Below, one piece after another: positions 8,601 through 16,514 of a DNA stretch of 64,000 nt (position 1 is the first letter of the stretch; every line of letters starts with the position of its first letter). A program made the position numbers and the translations under genes. The stretch is from Acidobacteriota bacterium (GTDB lineage Bacteria; Acidobacteriota; Terriglobia; Bryobacterales; Bryobacteraceae). A model generated the notes under the pieces. It did not search any database and was not told where the DNA came from. It was given only the letters and a program-made list of their open reading frames with translations. The stretch covers positions 19,550 to 83,549 of the forward strand of contig JAFLBB010000008.1 of the NCBI GenBank assembly GCA_017304135.1, given 5' to 3'.

Positions 8601-9784
8601 AGATCCTGCTGGGGACGGGCATGGGGCCGATCACGGCTGCTGACAATCAAGCGCCGCCGGTAGGCGACCTGCCAGTGACGGTGGAGGTCTACATCGGAGG
8701 CAAGACGGCGAAAAAGCTATACAGCGGACGCGCGCCGGGCATAGCGGGCGTGGATCAGATCAACTTCGAGGTGCCGGCCGATGCGCCGCTGGGCTGCTTC
8801 GTGCCGGTGCAGGTGAGGGTAGGCCAGAGCTACTCGAACACGGCGACGATGGCCATCAGCAGCGATGGCTCACCGTGCAAGGACGCGGTGAATCCGTTGA
8901 GCAACATCACGACGGGCGGGGGCAAAGTGGGCGTGCTGGCGCTCATCCGGGCCGAGGTGGACGCGGCGATTCAGGCAGGGCAGGCGCCGTTGCAGGCCAC
9001 TATTGACCTGGGGGCGGCGGCGTTCTATGAAGCCAAGGCGACGGGCGCGCTGGCCTACAACCCGTTGTCGTCGATTCCGCCGCAAGGCTCGTGCGCGGGC
9101 ACGACGGGATCGCTTGATGTGTCCAGTCTTTTAGGCGTGGGCAGCGGGTCGAGCGGCGTGCCGGACAACCAGTTCCTGGGGCGTGAACTCGACGCGGGCG
9201 ATCTACTGACGCTGCGCGGTCCGCTGGGTTTGCGCACGATCGAGCATCTCGACACGACGGCGAAGACGGGGCCGTATCTGAGCCTGCTGGGCGGCGCGAT
9301 TCCCGGCCTCACCGGAGGCGATCCGCTGTTCCTGGATGCGGGCAGCTACACGCTGTCCGGCACGGGCGGCAAGGATGTCGGCGCGTTCTCAGTGACCTAC
9401 ACCCTGCCCCCGGCGGTGACGTGGACAAACAAAGCGCAGATCACACAGATTGACCGCTCCACGGGGCTGACGTTCCGGTGGAGCGGCGGCGATCCGTCGC
9501 AGCAGTCGGTGCTGATTGCCGGCGGCGGCACGGACCAGACCACGAAAGCCTCGGGCGGCTTTGTGTGCCTGGCGAGCGTGGCAGGCGGGCAGTTCACGGT
9601 TCCGGCCTCGGCGCTGGCCAATGTGCCGGTGACGCGAGCCGGGGCGAGCAGCGATGAGGCGCTGTCGGGCATCGTGTTCGGCACGCTGCCGAATCAGAAC
9701 CTCACCATGTTCCAGGCCAGCGGCCTGGATGCGGCCATGGTGATTCACGGCAGTTTGAGCGTGAAAACGGTTACGGTGAAGTAG
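5660..9784 (+). CDS. Large secreted VWA / BACON / TIGR03437-domain protein
   Basis: A 1374-residue exported mosaic. It has a signal peptide (cleavage expected after about residue 27). An N-terminal beta domain reaches about residue 145. Poly-Gly linkers at about 149-159, 344-353 and 626-640 separate the modules. A DUF642-like carbohydrate-binding-type segment (about 160-340) contains NLIPGGNAE. A VWA domain (about 416-587) has MIDAS residues D423-I-S-T-S and a later MTDGQDT. Two BACON-like repeats (about 645-733 and 741-823) follow, with Cys-W-I/T motifs. A TIGR03437-like domain begins near residue 831 (SGVTNAASN, FSLYGGGLGP) and runs to about 1074, followed by about 300 unassigned residues. 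TIGR03437-like domains are largely an acidobacterial hallmark. A surface adhesion or polymer-binding role is inferred. The gene has its own promoter, and the last 14 bp overlap the convergent TPR gene. Confidence 0.85.
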   Translation: MSLRFTVANALPLLTFLYTFPLLGTAKVEAIRILNAPPPSCQSAFSSPPTSVAYIATTDASAYLWFSVSGVAVGDLIQIEMYQPDGKYWFNGSGAFDPTTASGNYCFTWRFDVAGALPATVTGKWKAHATYNSNTFFDFTFDILPPGSGGGGGGGGGGTTGTNLIPGGNAEQTTAFEGCRPAAIAGWSYTGNLQICKYGTSGIVAASDPGPSDRGQYVYSGGQSDGTSTGTTTIDVSSLASTIDAGVGYTLSGWLGGFSGQDDNALLKITFRNAGGGALGTAQVGPVLAAERNGVTGLFSKTATGQVPVGTRRVEVLLQMSRTSGSWNDGYADNLSFAIGGSTGGGGGGGAGGLNLAVNQVIDANCPTNKVIVSVTDSAGNPVTGLTASNFTLTENGESRAITVTPVSSGSAGSALSLALVVDISTSLSTSDLANEKIAAKQLISQLGASDAAAVFSLGSAPKLVLDYTTNKSSLNAAIDGLALTGSTALYQSIKTAAQSLMARSGRRAMVLMTDGQDTIGGATLAEAIAAAKAASAPVFTVGFGSGIDTAELAQIARETGGTYSQGTTSAELQKLLQSIGAVISSQYEITYTATGAVNPNAIKITVSQGSLSAQATTTAKPCASGGGGGGGGGGGGGGGVIVTPGCNYFINPPNQTITGTGGTGLVLVNTAAACAWGVRSNDTWIRIDAPAGGSSMGSGAVSYTVPANPSPTARTGTITIANQTHTVTQNPGGGGAGCSFTLSPTSASFAATGGAGGVLVTATTSTCPWTATTTASWITITGGIPGTGSGRLNYNVAANTATASRSGTITIAGVAFPVTQTGAASTTGPSISGVTNAASNVSANFPGAGIARGSFFSLYGGGLGPQQYQVRTQFPLLTNMGGVRILVTQGNTTVEAVLYFVSATQINAILPSNAPLGDADMIVEYQGVRSPAMRIKVVDHYFGIFTTSGGRGPGIIQNYVSPVDLPLNMPSVSARPGQVEILLGTGMGPITAADNQAPPVGDLPVTVEVYIGGKTAKKLYSGRAPGIAGVDQINFEVPADAPLGCFVPVQVRVGQSYSNTATMAISSDGSPCKDAVNPLSNITTGGGKVGVLALIRAEVDAAIQAGQAPLQATIDLGAAAFYEAKATGALAYNPLSSIPPQGSCAGTTGSLDVSSLLGVGSGSSGVPDNQFLGRELDAGDLLTLRGPLGLRTIEHLDTTAKTGPYLSLLGGAIPGLTGGDPLFLDAGSYTLSGTGGKDVGAFSVTYTLPPAVTWTNKAQITQIDRSTGLTFRWSGGDPSQQSVLIAGGGTDQTTKASGGFVCLASVAGGQFTVPASALANVPVTRAGASSDEALSGIVFGTLPNQNLTMFQASGLDAAMVIHGSLSVKTVTVK

Positions 9785-10856
9785 TGAGTTCGGTGAGCCG
9801 CCGCCTGACCTGATCAGCCTCGGGCGCATGAGGTGCGTGTTGGAGGAACAGGCGCAGGTTGGCGGCGGCTTCCCGTCGTTGGCCGCGGGATTCGAGGATG
9901 GTTGCCAGCAGGTGGTAGCTTTTGGGGAACAGGTGTGCCGGGTCGAGGTCGATGGCGCGGCGGACAGCCTGTTCGGCGGGATCGGCGAGGCCAAGGTTGA
10001 AGAGGGCGGCGGCGTTATAGAGGAAGGCCTCGGGGTAGTCGTGCGGGTTGCGGGCGATGACCTGGTCAGTGAGCTGGGCGGATTCCTTCCACTGGCGTTC
10101 GCCGGCGGCAAGCATCGCGAGGTGGACGGTGGGCCGCAGGTACTGGGGATCGGACTCGTTGGCTTTGTTGTAGGCGGCGCGGGCTTCGGCGTTGAGCATG
10201 AGGCGATTGAGCACGTCGCCGAGTTCGCACCAGGCTTCGGCATATTTGGGATGCAACCGGGTGGCTGTTTCCAGATCCTTGCGCGCGTCTTTGAGTTTGC
10301 CTCGCCGCACCTGATCGCGGCCCCGCTCGAAGGCCTTGCGGGCTTTGTCGGGCGCATAGAGACTGGTGGCTGAGTAGGCTTCGCCGCTGACGCCGGCGCG
10401 GGGGCGGAGGATGATGACGCCGAGGTCCTTTTCCATGCCGCCGGGGCTGCCGAGGGGGACGAACGCCGGCTGGTGGCCGGTGAGCGAGATGCGCAGGAAG
10501 CAGGGCGCATTGGGAGAGCCGCCGGTGAGCAAAGAACCGGAACTCGTAATGGCGATGTGGAAATCGTCCTTGGCGAAAACGGACTGCTGGCGACTTCCGG
10601 CGCAGAGCGCCTCGACCAGGGCAGGGGCGGAGAGCGCGCCGCCGGCGGCGCTGGTGACGCGGCCGCGGATGAGCGTCATGCGCTGCATCACTTCGAACGC
10701 GTTGCGGGTGTGGAGGTCGTTGGGGTCGCTGCGGTTAACAGGGTCGTACGTGTGATTGGGGTCTGGTGGCGGGGGCTTCTGTTCCTGCGAAGGAGGCGAG
10801 GCGGGAGTCTGCGCGGGGTCCTGGAGCATTGCGAGCAGCAGCAGGGCGAAGTGCAT
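9771..10856 (-). CDS. Exported TPR-repeat protein
   Basis: A 361-residue protein with a short hydrophobic start (MHFALLLLAMLQ), then a Pro-rich linker, then a beta segment (about 60-155, IRGRVTSAAGGALSAPALVEAL) resembling the carboxypeptidase-regulatory/Ig fold common in acidobacterial exports. From about residue 170 to the end there are four to five TPR units, such as PKYAEAWCELGDVLNRL and PEAFLYNAAALFNLGLADPAEQ. TPRs mediate protein-protein contacts; the partner is unknown. A -10-like TAGAAT lies 9 nt upstream of the ATG, so the leader would be only about 3 nt. The 3' end overlaps the VWA protein gene by 14 bp. Confidence 0.8.
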   Translation of the reverse strand: MHFALLLLAMLQDPAQTPASPPSQEQKPPPPDPNHTYDPVNRSDPNDLHTRNAFEVMQRMTLIRGRVTSAAGGALSAPALVEALCAGSRQQSVFAKDDFHIAITSSGSLLTGGSPNAPCFLRISLTGHQPAFVPLGSPGGMEKDLGVIILRPRAGVSGEAYSATSLYAPDKARKAFERGRDQVRRGKLKDARKDLETATRLHPKYAEAWCELGDVLNRLMLNAEARAAYNKANESDPQYLRPTVHLAMLAAGERQWKESAQLTDQVIARNPHDYPEAFLYNAAALFNLGLADPAEQAVRRAIDLDPAHLFPKSYHLLATILESRGQRREAAANLRLFLQHAPHAPEADQVRRRLTELTTSP

Positions 10857-10939
10857 GGCGCTCTGATTCTACCGGATGGCCCGCCTTGTGGCGCGCGCGT
10901 GCCGGGAGCCGCTACACTCGGCTTGTAGGCACCTGGATT

Positions 10940-11389
10940 ATGAAGATACGCATTCTCACCCTTGCCCTTTTGACAGCGGCCGTCTGGCGGCCAGCGCTGC
11001 CGGCTTCGGGCGAGCCCTGGACGGCGAAGGAACTGCTGCCGCCGTCGCAGTTGGCGCAGCGGCTGAAGGGCGGTGAGAAGCCGCTGATCCTATATGTGGG
11101 GCCGAACTACCTGTATCGCGCCAAGCATATCGCCGGGGCGGTTGACGCCGGCATGGCGGCCAAGCCGGAGGGCATTCAAAGCCTGCTGGCGTTGGTGAAG
11201 GGCAAGGCGCCGGGCACGGAGATCATCTTCTATTGCGGCTGCTGCCCAATGAACGTGTGCCCGAACATCCGGCCGGCCATCAAAGCGCTCAAGGGCGCGG
11301 GCTTCACCAACATCAAGTTGCTGGAGTTGCCGACGCGGCTGGCCGACGATTGGACGTCGAAGGGCTACCCGTCAGAGACATCGCGTTAG
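10940..11389 (+). CDS. Exported rhodanese-like protein with Cys-rich active loop
   Basis: From ATG 10940 the protein has 149 residues and a signal peptide (MKIRILTLALLTAAVWRPALPASG). The frame is open further upstream, but that part overlaps the TPR gene and lacks coding sense. The rest is one rhodanese fold: an N-terminal strand and helix, AKHIAGAVDAG (equivalent to the usual HIPGA), and the active loop FYCGCCPMNVCPN with C99, C101, C102 and C107. Classical rhodaneses carry a single catalytic Cys followed by a basic loop, so this four-Cys loop is unusual and could act in sulfur or metal transfer. Periplasmic location is inferred. It probably has its own promoter (TACACT at 10913-10918). Confidence 0.8.
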   Translation: MKIRILTLALLTAAVWRPALPASGEPWTAKELLPPSQLAQRLKGGEKPLILYVGPNYLYRAKHIAGAVDAGMAAKPEGIQSLLALVKGKAPGTEIIFYCGCCPMNVCPNIRPAIKALKGAGFTNIKLLELPTRLADDWTSKGYPSETSR

Positions 11390-11408
11390 GGCGCGACGAG
11401 GGGCACGT

Positions 11409-12866
11409 TTAGATCTCAGTCGAGGCCGTGAGCGGCCGCTGGCGGATCTCCATGCAACCGCGTCCGGTGGGCAGGACCTTGCCCGGATTCAGATTGCAAT
11501 AGGGATCGAAGAGACGTTTGATCGAGGCGATGAGGTCGAGCGAATCGGGCGGGAACTGGTGGGCCATCAGCTCCATCTTCTCCATGCCCACGCCGTGTTC
11601 ACCGGTGATGGAGCCGCCGGCGGAGATGCAGAAATCGAGGATGTCTTCACCGGCGTGCTGCGCCTTTTCGAGGTCGCCCGGCTTGCGCATATCGAAGAGG
11701 ATGATGGGGTGGAGGTTGCCATCGCCGGCGTGGAAGATGTTGGAGATGGTGAGGCCGTATTTGTTGGCCGTCTGGCGGATGAAGTCGAGCGCGGCGGGGA
11801 TCTTGGTGCGCGGCACGACGCCGTCCTGCACGTAGTAAAACGGGCTGACGCGGCCAACGGCGCCGAAGGCGTTCTTGCGGCCCTTCCAGAGCAGGTCGCG
11901 CTCTTCGGCCGAGCGGGCGATGCGGAACTCGCGCGCGCCGCATGAGGCGCAGACTTCGCGGATCTGTTCGGCTTGTTCGTCCACCTGTTCGCGCAGGCCC
12001 TCCAATTCGATGAGCAGCACGGCCTCGGCATCCATGGGGAAGCCGGCGTGCGTGGCTTCTTCGACCATGCGCAGCATGACGCCATCGAGCATTTCGACGG
12101 CAACGGGCGTGATGGACTTGGCGGTGATGCCAGAGACAGTGCGGCCGCAATCGATGGCCGAGTCGAAGATGACGAGGATGGTCTTGATGGCCTCGGGGGC
12201 GCGCATGAGGCGCACGGTGACCTCGGTGATGAGGGCCATGGTGCCTTCCGAACCGGTGAAGAGGCCGGTGAGGTCGTAGCCCGGCGCGTCGGTCGCTTTG
12301 CCGCCGGCGCGCACGATGGAGCCGTCGGCGAGGACCATTTCGACCCCGGTGACGTGGTTGGTGGTGACGCCGTAGGCGAGGGTGTGCGGACCGCCGGCGT
12401 TTTCGGCGACGTTGCCGCCGATGGTGCAGGCGCGCTGCGAGGAGGGATCGGGCGCGTAGAAGAACTTGTCGCGGGCCACGGCGAGCGACATTTCGAGATT
12501 GACCACGCCGGGCTGGACACGCATGCGCTCGTTGGGCAGGTCGATTTCGAGGATGCGGTTCATGCGCGAGAAGGCGATGGTGAGGCCGCCGCGACGGGGA
12601 ATGGCGCCACCGGAAAGGCCGGTGCCGGCGCCACGACCGGTGAGCGGCAGTTCATGGCGGATGGCGGTGCTCACCAGTTGGGCCACCTGGTCGGTGTTGG
12701 CCGGGAAGACGACCATCTCCGGGCGCGCCTTGTCGACGCCGCCGTCGTACTCATAGAGGACGAGGTCCTCGGGGCGCGTCAGGGCGTGGCGCGGACCGAC
12801 GATCGCGGCGAGTTCGTTGCGCGCGGCGTCGGAGAGTGTCGGGGCAGGAGTGGTGGTAGCAGCCAC
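11409..12866 (-). CDS. glcD: FAD-binding oxidase, glycolate oxidase subunit GlcD-like
   Basis: A 485-residue FAD-linked oxidase. The PCMH-type FAD-binding half includes RPEDLVLYEYDGG, VVFPANTDQVAQLV and the FAD loop LTGRGAGTGLSGGAIP. The C-terminal half carries NIFHAGDGNLHP and ISAGGSITGEHGVG, the usual substrate and flavin contacts of GlcD/lactate-dehydrogenase-type enzymes that oxidise 2-hydroxy acids such as glycolate to the 2-oxo acid. E. coli GlcD is about the same length. The frame is open for 226 more codons upstream, but this lies antisense to the gene at 12937, so GTG 12866 is taken as start. That choice is supported by an extended -10 box exactly 6 nt upstream. The partner subunits GlcE and GlcF are not adjacent, so D-lactate dehydrogenase activity is also possible. 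Confidence 0.85.
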   Translation of the reverse strand: MAATTTPAPTLSDAARNELAAIVGPRHALTRPEDLVLYEYDGGVDKARPEMVVFPANTDQVAQLVSTAIRHELPLTGRGAGTGLSGGAIPRRGGLTIAFSRMNRILEIDLPNERMRVQPGVVNLEMSLAVARDKFFYAPDPSSQRACTIGGNVAENAGGPHTLAYGVTTNHVTGVEMVLADGSIVRAGGKATDAPGYDLTGLFTGSEGTMALITEVTVRLMRAPEAIKTILVIFDSAIDCGRTVSGITAKSITPVAVEMLDGVMLRMVEEATHAGFPMDAEAVLLIELEGLREQVDEQAEQIREVCASCGAREFRIARSAEERDLLWKGRKNAFGAVGRVSPFYYVQDGVVPRTKIPAALDFIRQTANKYGLTISNIFHAGDGNLHPIILFDMRKPGDLEKAQHAGEDILDFCISAGGSITGEHGVGMEKMELMAHQFPPDSLDLIASIKRLFDPYCNLNPGKVLPTGRGCMEIRQRPLTASTEI

Positions 12867-12872
12867 GAGGGG

Positions 12873-12881
12873 ATTGTAGCA
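12873..12881 (-). promoter_or_regulatory. Extended -10 promoter element, leaderless start of the GlcD-like gene
   Basis: On the minus strand the sequence reads TGC-TACAAT, an extended -10 (TGn) element, followed by six bases and then the GTG start at 12866. This puts the expected transcription start on the first base of the start codon. There is no Shine-Dalgarno and no good -35 box. Confidence 0.45.
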
Positions 12882-12936
12882 AGGCGGCTGATCCCGTACG
12901 CGCGCAAGCGTCGCGATCAGAGTCAGGAATGCAGAT

Positions 12937-13764
12937 ATGGCAAGCATCAAAAAATCGGTCGGCAAATACGGGACGAATAACTCCGCGGATGTCGTGGTGG
13001 TCCAGACGCTTCTGAACAAATTCATCACGGCCAAGGTGCTCGAAATCGACGTGCTGGTGGTGGATGGCGATTGCGGCTCGAAGACCAAAGGCGCGATTGA
13101 CCTGTTCCAGCGGCTGAAGTTCGGCTGGATGAACCCGGACGGACGGGTGGACGCGGTGGGGCAGACCATCGACGCGCTGAACGGACCCACCTGGCAATCG
13201 ATGAAGGGCGATCCGCTGGATGAGTTGCGGATGGCGATTGTCGAAGTGCTGGAGAGCCCGCAGATCAACGCGATTGACTTCAGGCTGAACAGCAAGCGGT
13301 ACCAGCCGGGCGATTTCAAGCCGATCAAGGAGTTCATCCGCGACCGCAAGATCGAGCTCGACTGGAACCCTGGGGCGGGCGACAGCGCGGCGTATTTCCA
13401 TTTGAAGGACAAGTTGGAGACGGGGTTCTTCAAGCCGACCACGTCATTGCAGAAATCGGTGGTGGTGCACGAGGCCGTGCATGCCATCTGCGACAAGCGC
13501 GGCTCGGCGATGCCGGTGGAAGAAGGCGAGGCCGTGGGCCACATCGCGCAATGCGTGTACTACCGCAAGCTCACGGGCCGTCACATTCGCGAGGTCACCT
13601 ATGCGCCCACGGCCGATGTGCTCACCACGGCGGGCAACATCGCCATCGACATTCTGGCCGGACGGAGCATCCAGAGCAGTGACATGACCGAGCTCTATGC
13701 CCGCATCAACCGTCTGCCGACGACCACGGCCGGGGCGTGGTTCTTTTACAACGGGATTCCCTAG
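12937..13764 (+). CDS. Peptidoglycan-binding-like domain plus HExxH putative metallopeptidase
   Basis: A 275-residue protein without a signal peptide. Residues about 5-85 resemble a PG_binding_1 module: SVGKYGTNNSADVVVVQTLL, then VDGDCGSKTKGAIDLFQ, matching the usual G.fG..T..AV..fQ pattern. The C-terminal half holds V-V-V-H178-E179-A-V-H182, a zincin HExxH motif, with EEGEAVGHIAQ (Glu 195-198) about 15 residues downstream as candidate third zinc ligand. This would make it a gluzincin-like hydrolase. The ATG at 12937 is preceded by AGGA at a workable distance. The gene diverges from the GlcD-like gene. A cytoplasmic or non-classically exported cell-wall role is a guess; the substrate is unknown. 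Confidence 0.7.
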   Translation: MASIKKSVGKYGTNNSADVVVVQTLLNKFITAKVLEIDVLVVDGDCGSKTKGAIDLFQRLKFGWMNPDGRVDAVGQTIDALNGPTWQSMKGDPLDELRMAIVEVLESPQINAIDFRLNSKRYQPGDFKPIKEFIRDRKIELDWNPGAGDSAAYFHLKDKLETGFFKPTTSLQKSVVVHEAVHAICDKRGSAMPVEEGEAVGHIAQCVYYRKLTGRHIREVTYAPTADVLTTAGNIAIDILAGRSIQSSDMTELYARINRLPTTTAGAWFFYNGIP

Positions 13765-13837
13765 GGGGGAGCCGCTAGTGTGCGGGCGGCGTGCGTGTGG
13801 CGTGCGGGGCGGGGCGTGCAGGCGGCGGGCCGGGCCA

Positions 13838-13846
13838 TGCTACCCT
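13838..13846 (+). promoter_or_regulatory. Extended -10 promoter element, leaderless start of the M28 peptidase gene
   Basis: TGC-TACCCT (13838-13846) is followed by six bases and then ATG at 13853, the same arrangement as the GlcD-like gene. The predicted transcription start coincides with the A of the ATG. Confidence 0.4.
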
Positions 13847-13852
13847 GCGCGC

Positions 13853-15490
13853 ATGCGAATGTTCACAACGGCGGTGGCCGTGCTGATGACAGTGGCGGCG
13901 CTTTGCGCGCAAAGCCGCGCGCCGGAGATTGAGTCGATCCAGCGCGAGGAGTTGAAGGCGGATCTGTTCTTCCTGGCCTCCGATGAGATGCGCGGACGGT
14001 TGACGAACACGCCGGAATACAGGCTGGCGGCGGAGTGGATTATTTCGCGTTTCCAACGGCTGGGGCTCAAACCCGCGGGCGACAACGGCGAATACTACCA
14101 GGAATTCGAGCTTGTGTATGGCAGGCTCGGCGAGGGCAACCAGCTGATAGTGGGCGATGGGGCGTCGCGGCGGACGGCGCGGCTGCTCGAAGAGTTCTAC
14201 CCGGCTCTGCATTCGGCCAACAGCGAGGTGAAGGGCGGCGTGGTGCTGGCTGGTTTCGGAGTGCATGCTCCTAAACTGGATTGGGACGACTACCGCGGCC
14301 TGGACGTAAAGGGCAAGCTGGTGATGGTGTTCGAAGGCGACCCGCAGGAGGGCAATGCACGGAGCGTGTTTGATGGCGTGGTCAGTTCGGAGTATGGCAC
14401 GCTTTGGCGGAAGCTCCAGATGGCGCAGGAGCAGGGCGCGGCCGGGGTTCTGATCGTGGCCAGCGAGACCGCCGCCGGGCGACGGCGCACCTTTGCCAGC
14501 ACGGCCGCGGCCGACTGGCCGGCCAAGCCGCCGCGCATTGAGCGCTATGAGCTGGCGAGCCGTGTTCAGCGCATCCGCATTCCCGTGGCGCGCATCTCCG
14601 AAGCGCTGGCTGAGCACATCCTAGGCACGCCGGTTGCGCCGCTGCGGGCCAAGGCCGACCAGCAGGGCGGCGGCGCGCAGTTCCCCGCCCCACTGCCGGT
14701 GGAGTTGAAGACGGCGGTGACGCGGACGAGCATTGTCGACCGCAACCTGCTGGCGAAGATCGAGGGCGGCGACCCGCGGCGCAAGGGCGAGGCGGTGATC
14801 ATCTCGGCGCATCACGATCACGATGGGGCCGATGAATCGCAGGTGTTCAACGGCGCCGATGATAACGGCTCGGGCACGGTGGCCGTGCTCGATATTGCCG
14901 AAGCTTACGTAGCGGCGGCCAAGAGCGGCAAGCTTCCGGCGCGCACGGTGATCTTTGCCCTCTGGGGTTCGGAGGAACGCGGCCTGCTGGGCTCCTACGC
15001 CTGGCTGGAACGCCCGCTGTGGCCGCTGGAGCAGACCGCGGCGGCGCTGAACATGGACATGATCGGTCGGAGCGAGGAGGTGCCCGAAGGTGGCGGGCGG
15101 CGCTTCTATGGCCTCAAGCCGCAGCAGGCCTCGGCCAACGCGAACAGCGTCCACGTGATGGGCTATAGCTTCAGCCCGGAGCTGGCGGCGATGGTGAAGC
15201 GGGCCAACAGCGAGATCGATCTCACGTTGCGCATGGAGTATGACAACAACCGCGGCAACCTGGTGCGCCGCAGCGATCAATGGCCGTTCCTGCAAAGCGG
15301 CATCCCGGCCGTGTTCTTTCACACCGGGTTGCATCCGGACTATCACCGCATGGGCGACCGGCCGGAGAAGATCGAGTACGGCAAGGTGGAGCGGATCGCG
15401 CGGCTGGTGTATCAGTCGAGCTGGGATGTGGCCAACGCGGCGGCGAAGCCGAAGGCGGCGGCGCAGCGGGTGATCCCAGCCGAGCAGTGA
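13853..15490 (+). CDS. M28-family zinc aminopeptidase with PA-like insert, exported
   Basis: A 545-residue protein with signal peptide (MRMFTTAVAVLMTVAALCAQ). A PA-like lid insertion (about 90-280) includes VKGGVVLAGFGVHAP and AGVLIVASE. The co-catalytic two-zinc core follows: AHHDHDG with H320/H321 (first ligand), GADDNGSG (Asp 336-337, bridging), GSEERGLLGS (E374 general base, E375 ligand), NMDMIG (D402) and a late His in HTGLHPDYH. Substrates of the family are N-terminal residues of peptides, released in the periplasm or outside the cell. The open frame reaches upstream to 13697, but the extended -10 box and signal peptide support ATG 13853. It converges on the TlpA-like gene 19 bp away. 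Confidence 0.88.
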   Translation: MRMFTTAVAVLMTVAALCAQSRAPEIESIQREELKADLFFLASDEMRGRLTNTPEYRLAAEWIISRFQRLGLKPAGDNGEYYQEFELVYGRLGEGNQLIVGDGASRRTARLLEEFYPALHSANSEVKGGVVLAGFGVHAPKLDWDDYRGLDVKGKLVMVFEGDPQEGNARSVFDGVVSSEYGTLWRKLQMAQEQGAAGVLIVASETAAGRRRTFASTAAADWPAKPPRIERYELASRVQRIRIPVARISEALAEHILGTPVAPLRAKADQQGGGAQFPAPLPVELKTAVTRTSIVDRNLLAKIEGGDPRRKGEAVIISAHHDHDGADESQVFNGADDNGSGTVAVLDIAEAYVAAAKSGKLPARTVIFALWGSEERGLLGSYAWLERPLWPLEQTAAALNMDMIGRSEEVPEGGGRRFYGLKPQQASANANSVHVMGYSFSPELAAMVKRANSEIDLTLRMEYDNNRGNLVRRSDQWPFLQSGIPAVFFHTGLHPDYHRMGDRPEKIEYGKVERIARLVYQSSWDVANAAAKPKAAAQRVIPAEQ

Positions 15491-15509
15491 GGGCCGCGCG
15501 AGCGCGCCG

Positions 15510-16031
15510 TTAGAGAAGCCCGTCGATGAAGCGGGCCAGGTTGGGGTCGGTCCAGTTGGTGCCGCCGATGATCTTCTGCACCACTTTGCCTTCGCGGTTG
15601 ATCACATAGCTTTCCGGATAGACGTAGGTGCCGAAGGAATCGCTGACCTTGGCTTCCGGATCGCGCGTGGTGAGGAAGGGGATGGAGAAGCGGCGGAGGA
15701 AGTTGTCGTAGTTCTTCTGCGACTTGTCGACCGAGACGCCGAGCACGACGACGCCCTTGTCGCGGTACTGGTTGGCGAAGGCGACCAGAGAGGGCGTCTC
15801 CTGCACGCAGGGCGGGCACCAGGTGGCCCAGAAGTTGACGATCAGCACCTTGCCGCCGAATTCGGTGGGGGTGATGGTGAGGCCGTTATCGGCGCGCAGG
15901 GAGAAGTGGGGTGCCTTGTCGCCGGCGCGGATGACGCGGTCGCGCAGCGAGTCGGCTACGGCGAACGCCAGGGCGCAGACAGAGATCAGGAGGATGGCGA
16001 GGAAGATGCGGTCGTTTTTGCCGATGGGCAT
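15510..16031 (-). CDS. TlpA-like membrane-anchored thioredoxin
   Basis: From ATG 16031 the protein has 173 residues with an N-terminal signal anchor (FLAILLISVCALAFAVA). The redoxin domain has APHFSLRADNG, then IVNFWATWCPPC with the redox pair C72/C75, and the downstream SVDKSQKN and YVYPESYVI cis-Pro region. This is the ResA/TlpA/CcmG pattern: reduction of disulfides outside the cytoplasmic membrane, often for cytochrome c maturation. An upstream ATG at 16091 (MPNYLDDQ) would add 20 residues before the anchor and leave 3 bp to the divergent QueD-like gene. The start at 16031 is preferred because it places the anchor at the N-terminus. Confidence 0.85.
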   Translation of the reverse strand: MPIGKNDRIFLAILLISVCALAFAVADSLRDRVIRAGDKAPHFSLRADNGLTITPTEFGGKVLIVNFWATWCPPCVQETPSLVAFANQYRDKGVVVLGVSVDKSQKNYDNFLRRFSIPFLTTRDPEAKVSDSFGTYVYPESYVINREGKVVQKIIGGTNWTDPNLARFIDGLL

Positions 16032-16094
16032 GGAAGCTATTATTTTAACTGGAATCGAATCGGGATACTGGTCATCTAAATAATTTGGCATTGT

Positions 16095-16514
16095 ATGCTC
16101 ATCACCCGTAAAGCAGAATTCTCGGCCTCCCACTTCACCGCGCGCCCGGATTGGACGCCGGAGGAGAACGCGCGGGTGTATGGTGACTCGGCCAACCAGC
16201 CGGGCCACGGGCACAATTATGAACTCGAAGTGACGCTGCAGGGCGAGCCTCACCCGGTGACGGGCATGGTGATGGATTTGAAGGAGTTGAAGGAGATCTT
16301 GCAGCGCGAGGTGATCGCCCCCTTTGACCACCGCCATTTGAACCACGAGGTGGCGCCGTTTGACCGCATCGTGCCAACCACGGAAAACGTGGCGCGCGAA
16401 ATCTGGAATAGGCTGGCGCCGCATTTCCCAGGCGGCGAGGGTCCGCGCTTGCATAATGTGCGGTTGTGGGAAACGGCCGATGTGTATGTGGACTATGGAG
16501 GGGACCAGGCGTGA
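16095..16514 (+). CDS. 6-pyruvoyltetrahydropterin synthase/QueD family protein, catalytic Cys replaced by Ser
   Basis: A 139-residue T-fold protein. The zinc ligands are present: H13 in SASHF, and H38 and H40 in GHGHNY. The Asp-His dyad is intact (D78-H79 in PFDHRHLN), as is the pterin-anchoring Glu (E126 in RLWETAD). The position of the catalytic Cys, in the canonical GKCNNPNGHGH, is occupied by Ser32 (GDSANQPGHGH). Family members convert 7,8-dihydroneopterin triphosphate to 6-pyruvoyl- or 6-carboxy-tetrahydropterin. The next gene is a second paralogue, overlapping by 4 bp (GTGA), and folE follows, so this is a pterin operon. Loss of Cys means the reaction is either altered or shared with the paralogue. 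Confidence 0.85.
   Translation: MLITRKAEFSASHFTARPDWTPEENARVYGDSANQPGHGHNYELEVTLQGEPHPVTGMVMDLKELKEILQREVIAPFDHRHLNHEVAPFDRIVPTTENVAREIWNRLAPHFPGGEGPRLHNVRLWETADVYVDYGGDQA

Noticed and set aside
12867..13544. N-terminal extension of the GlcD-like protein
   Set aside because: It runs antisense to the HExxH gene; the family N-terminus and an extended -10 box both point to GTG 12866.
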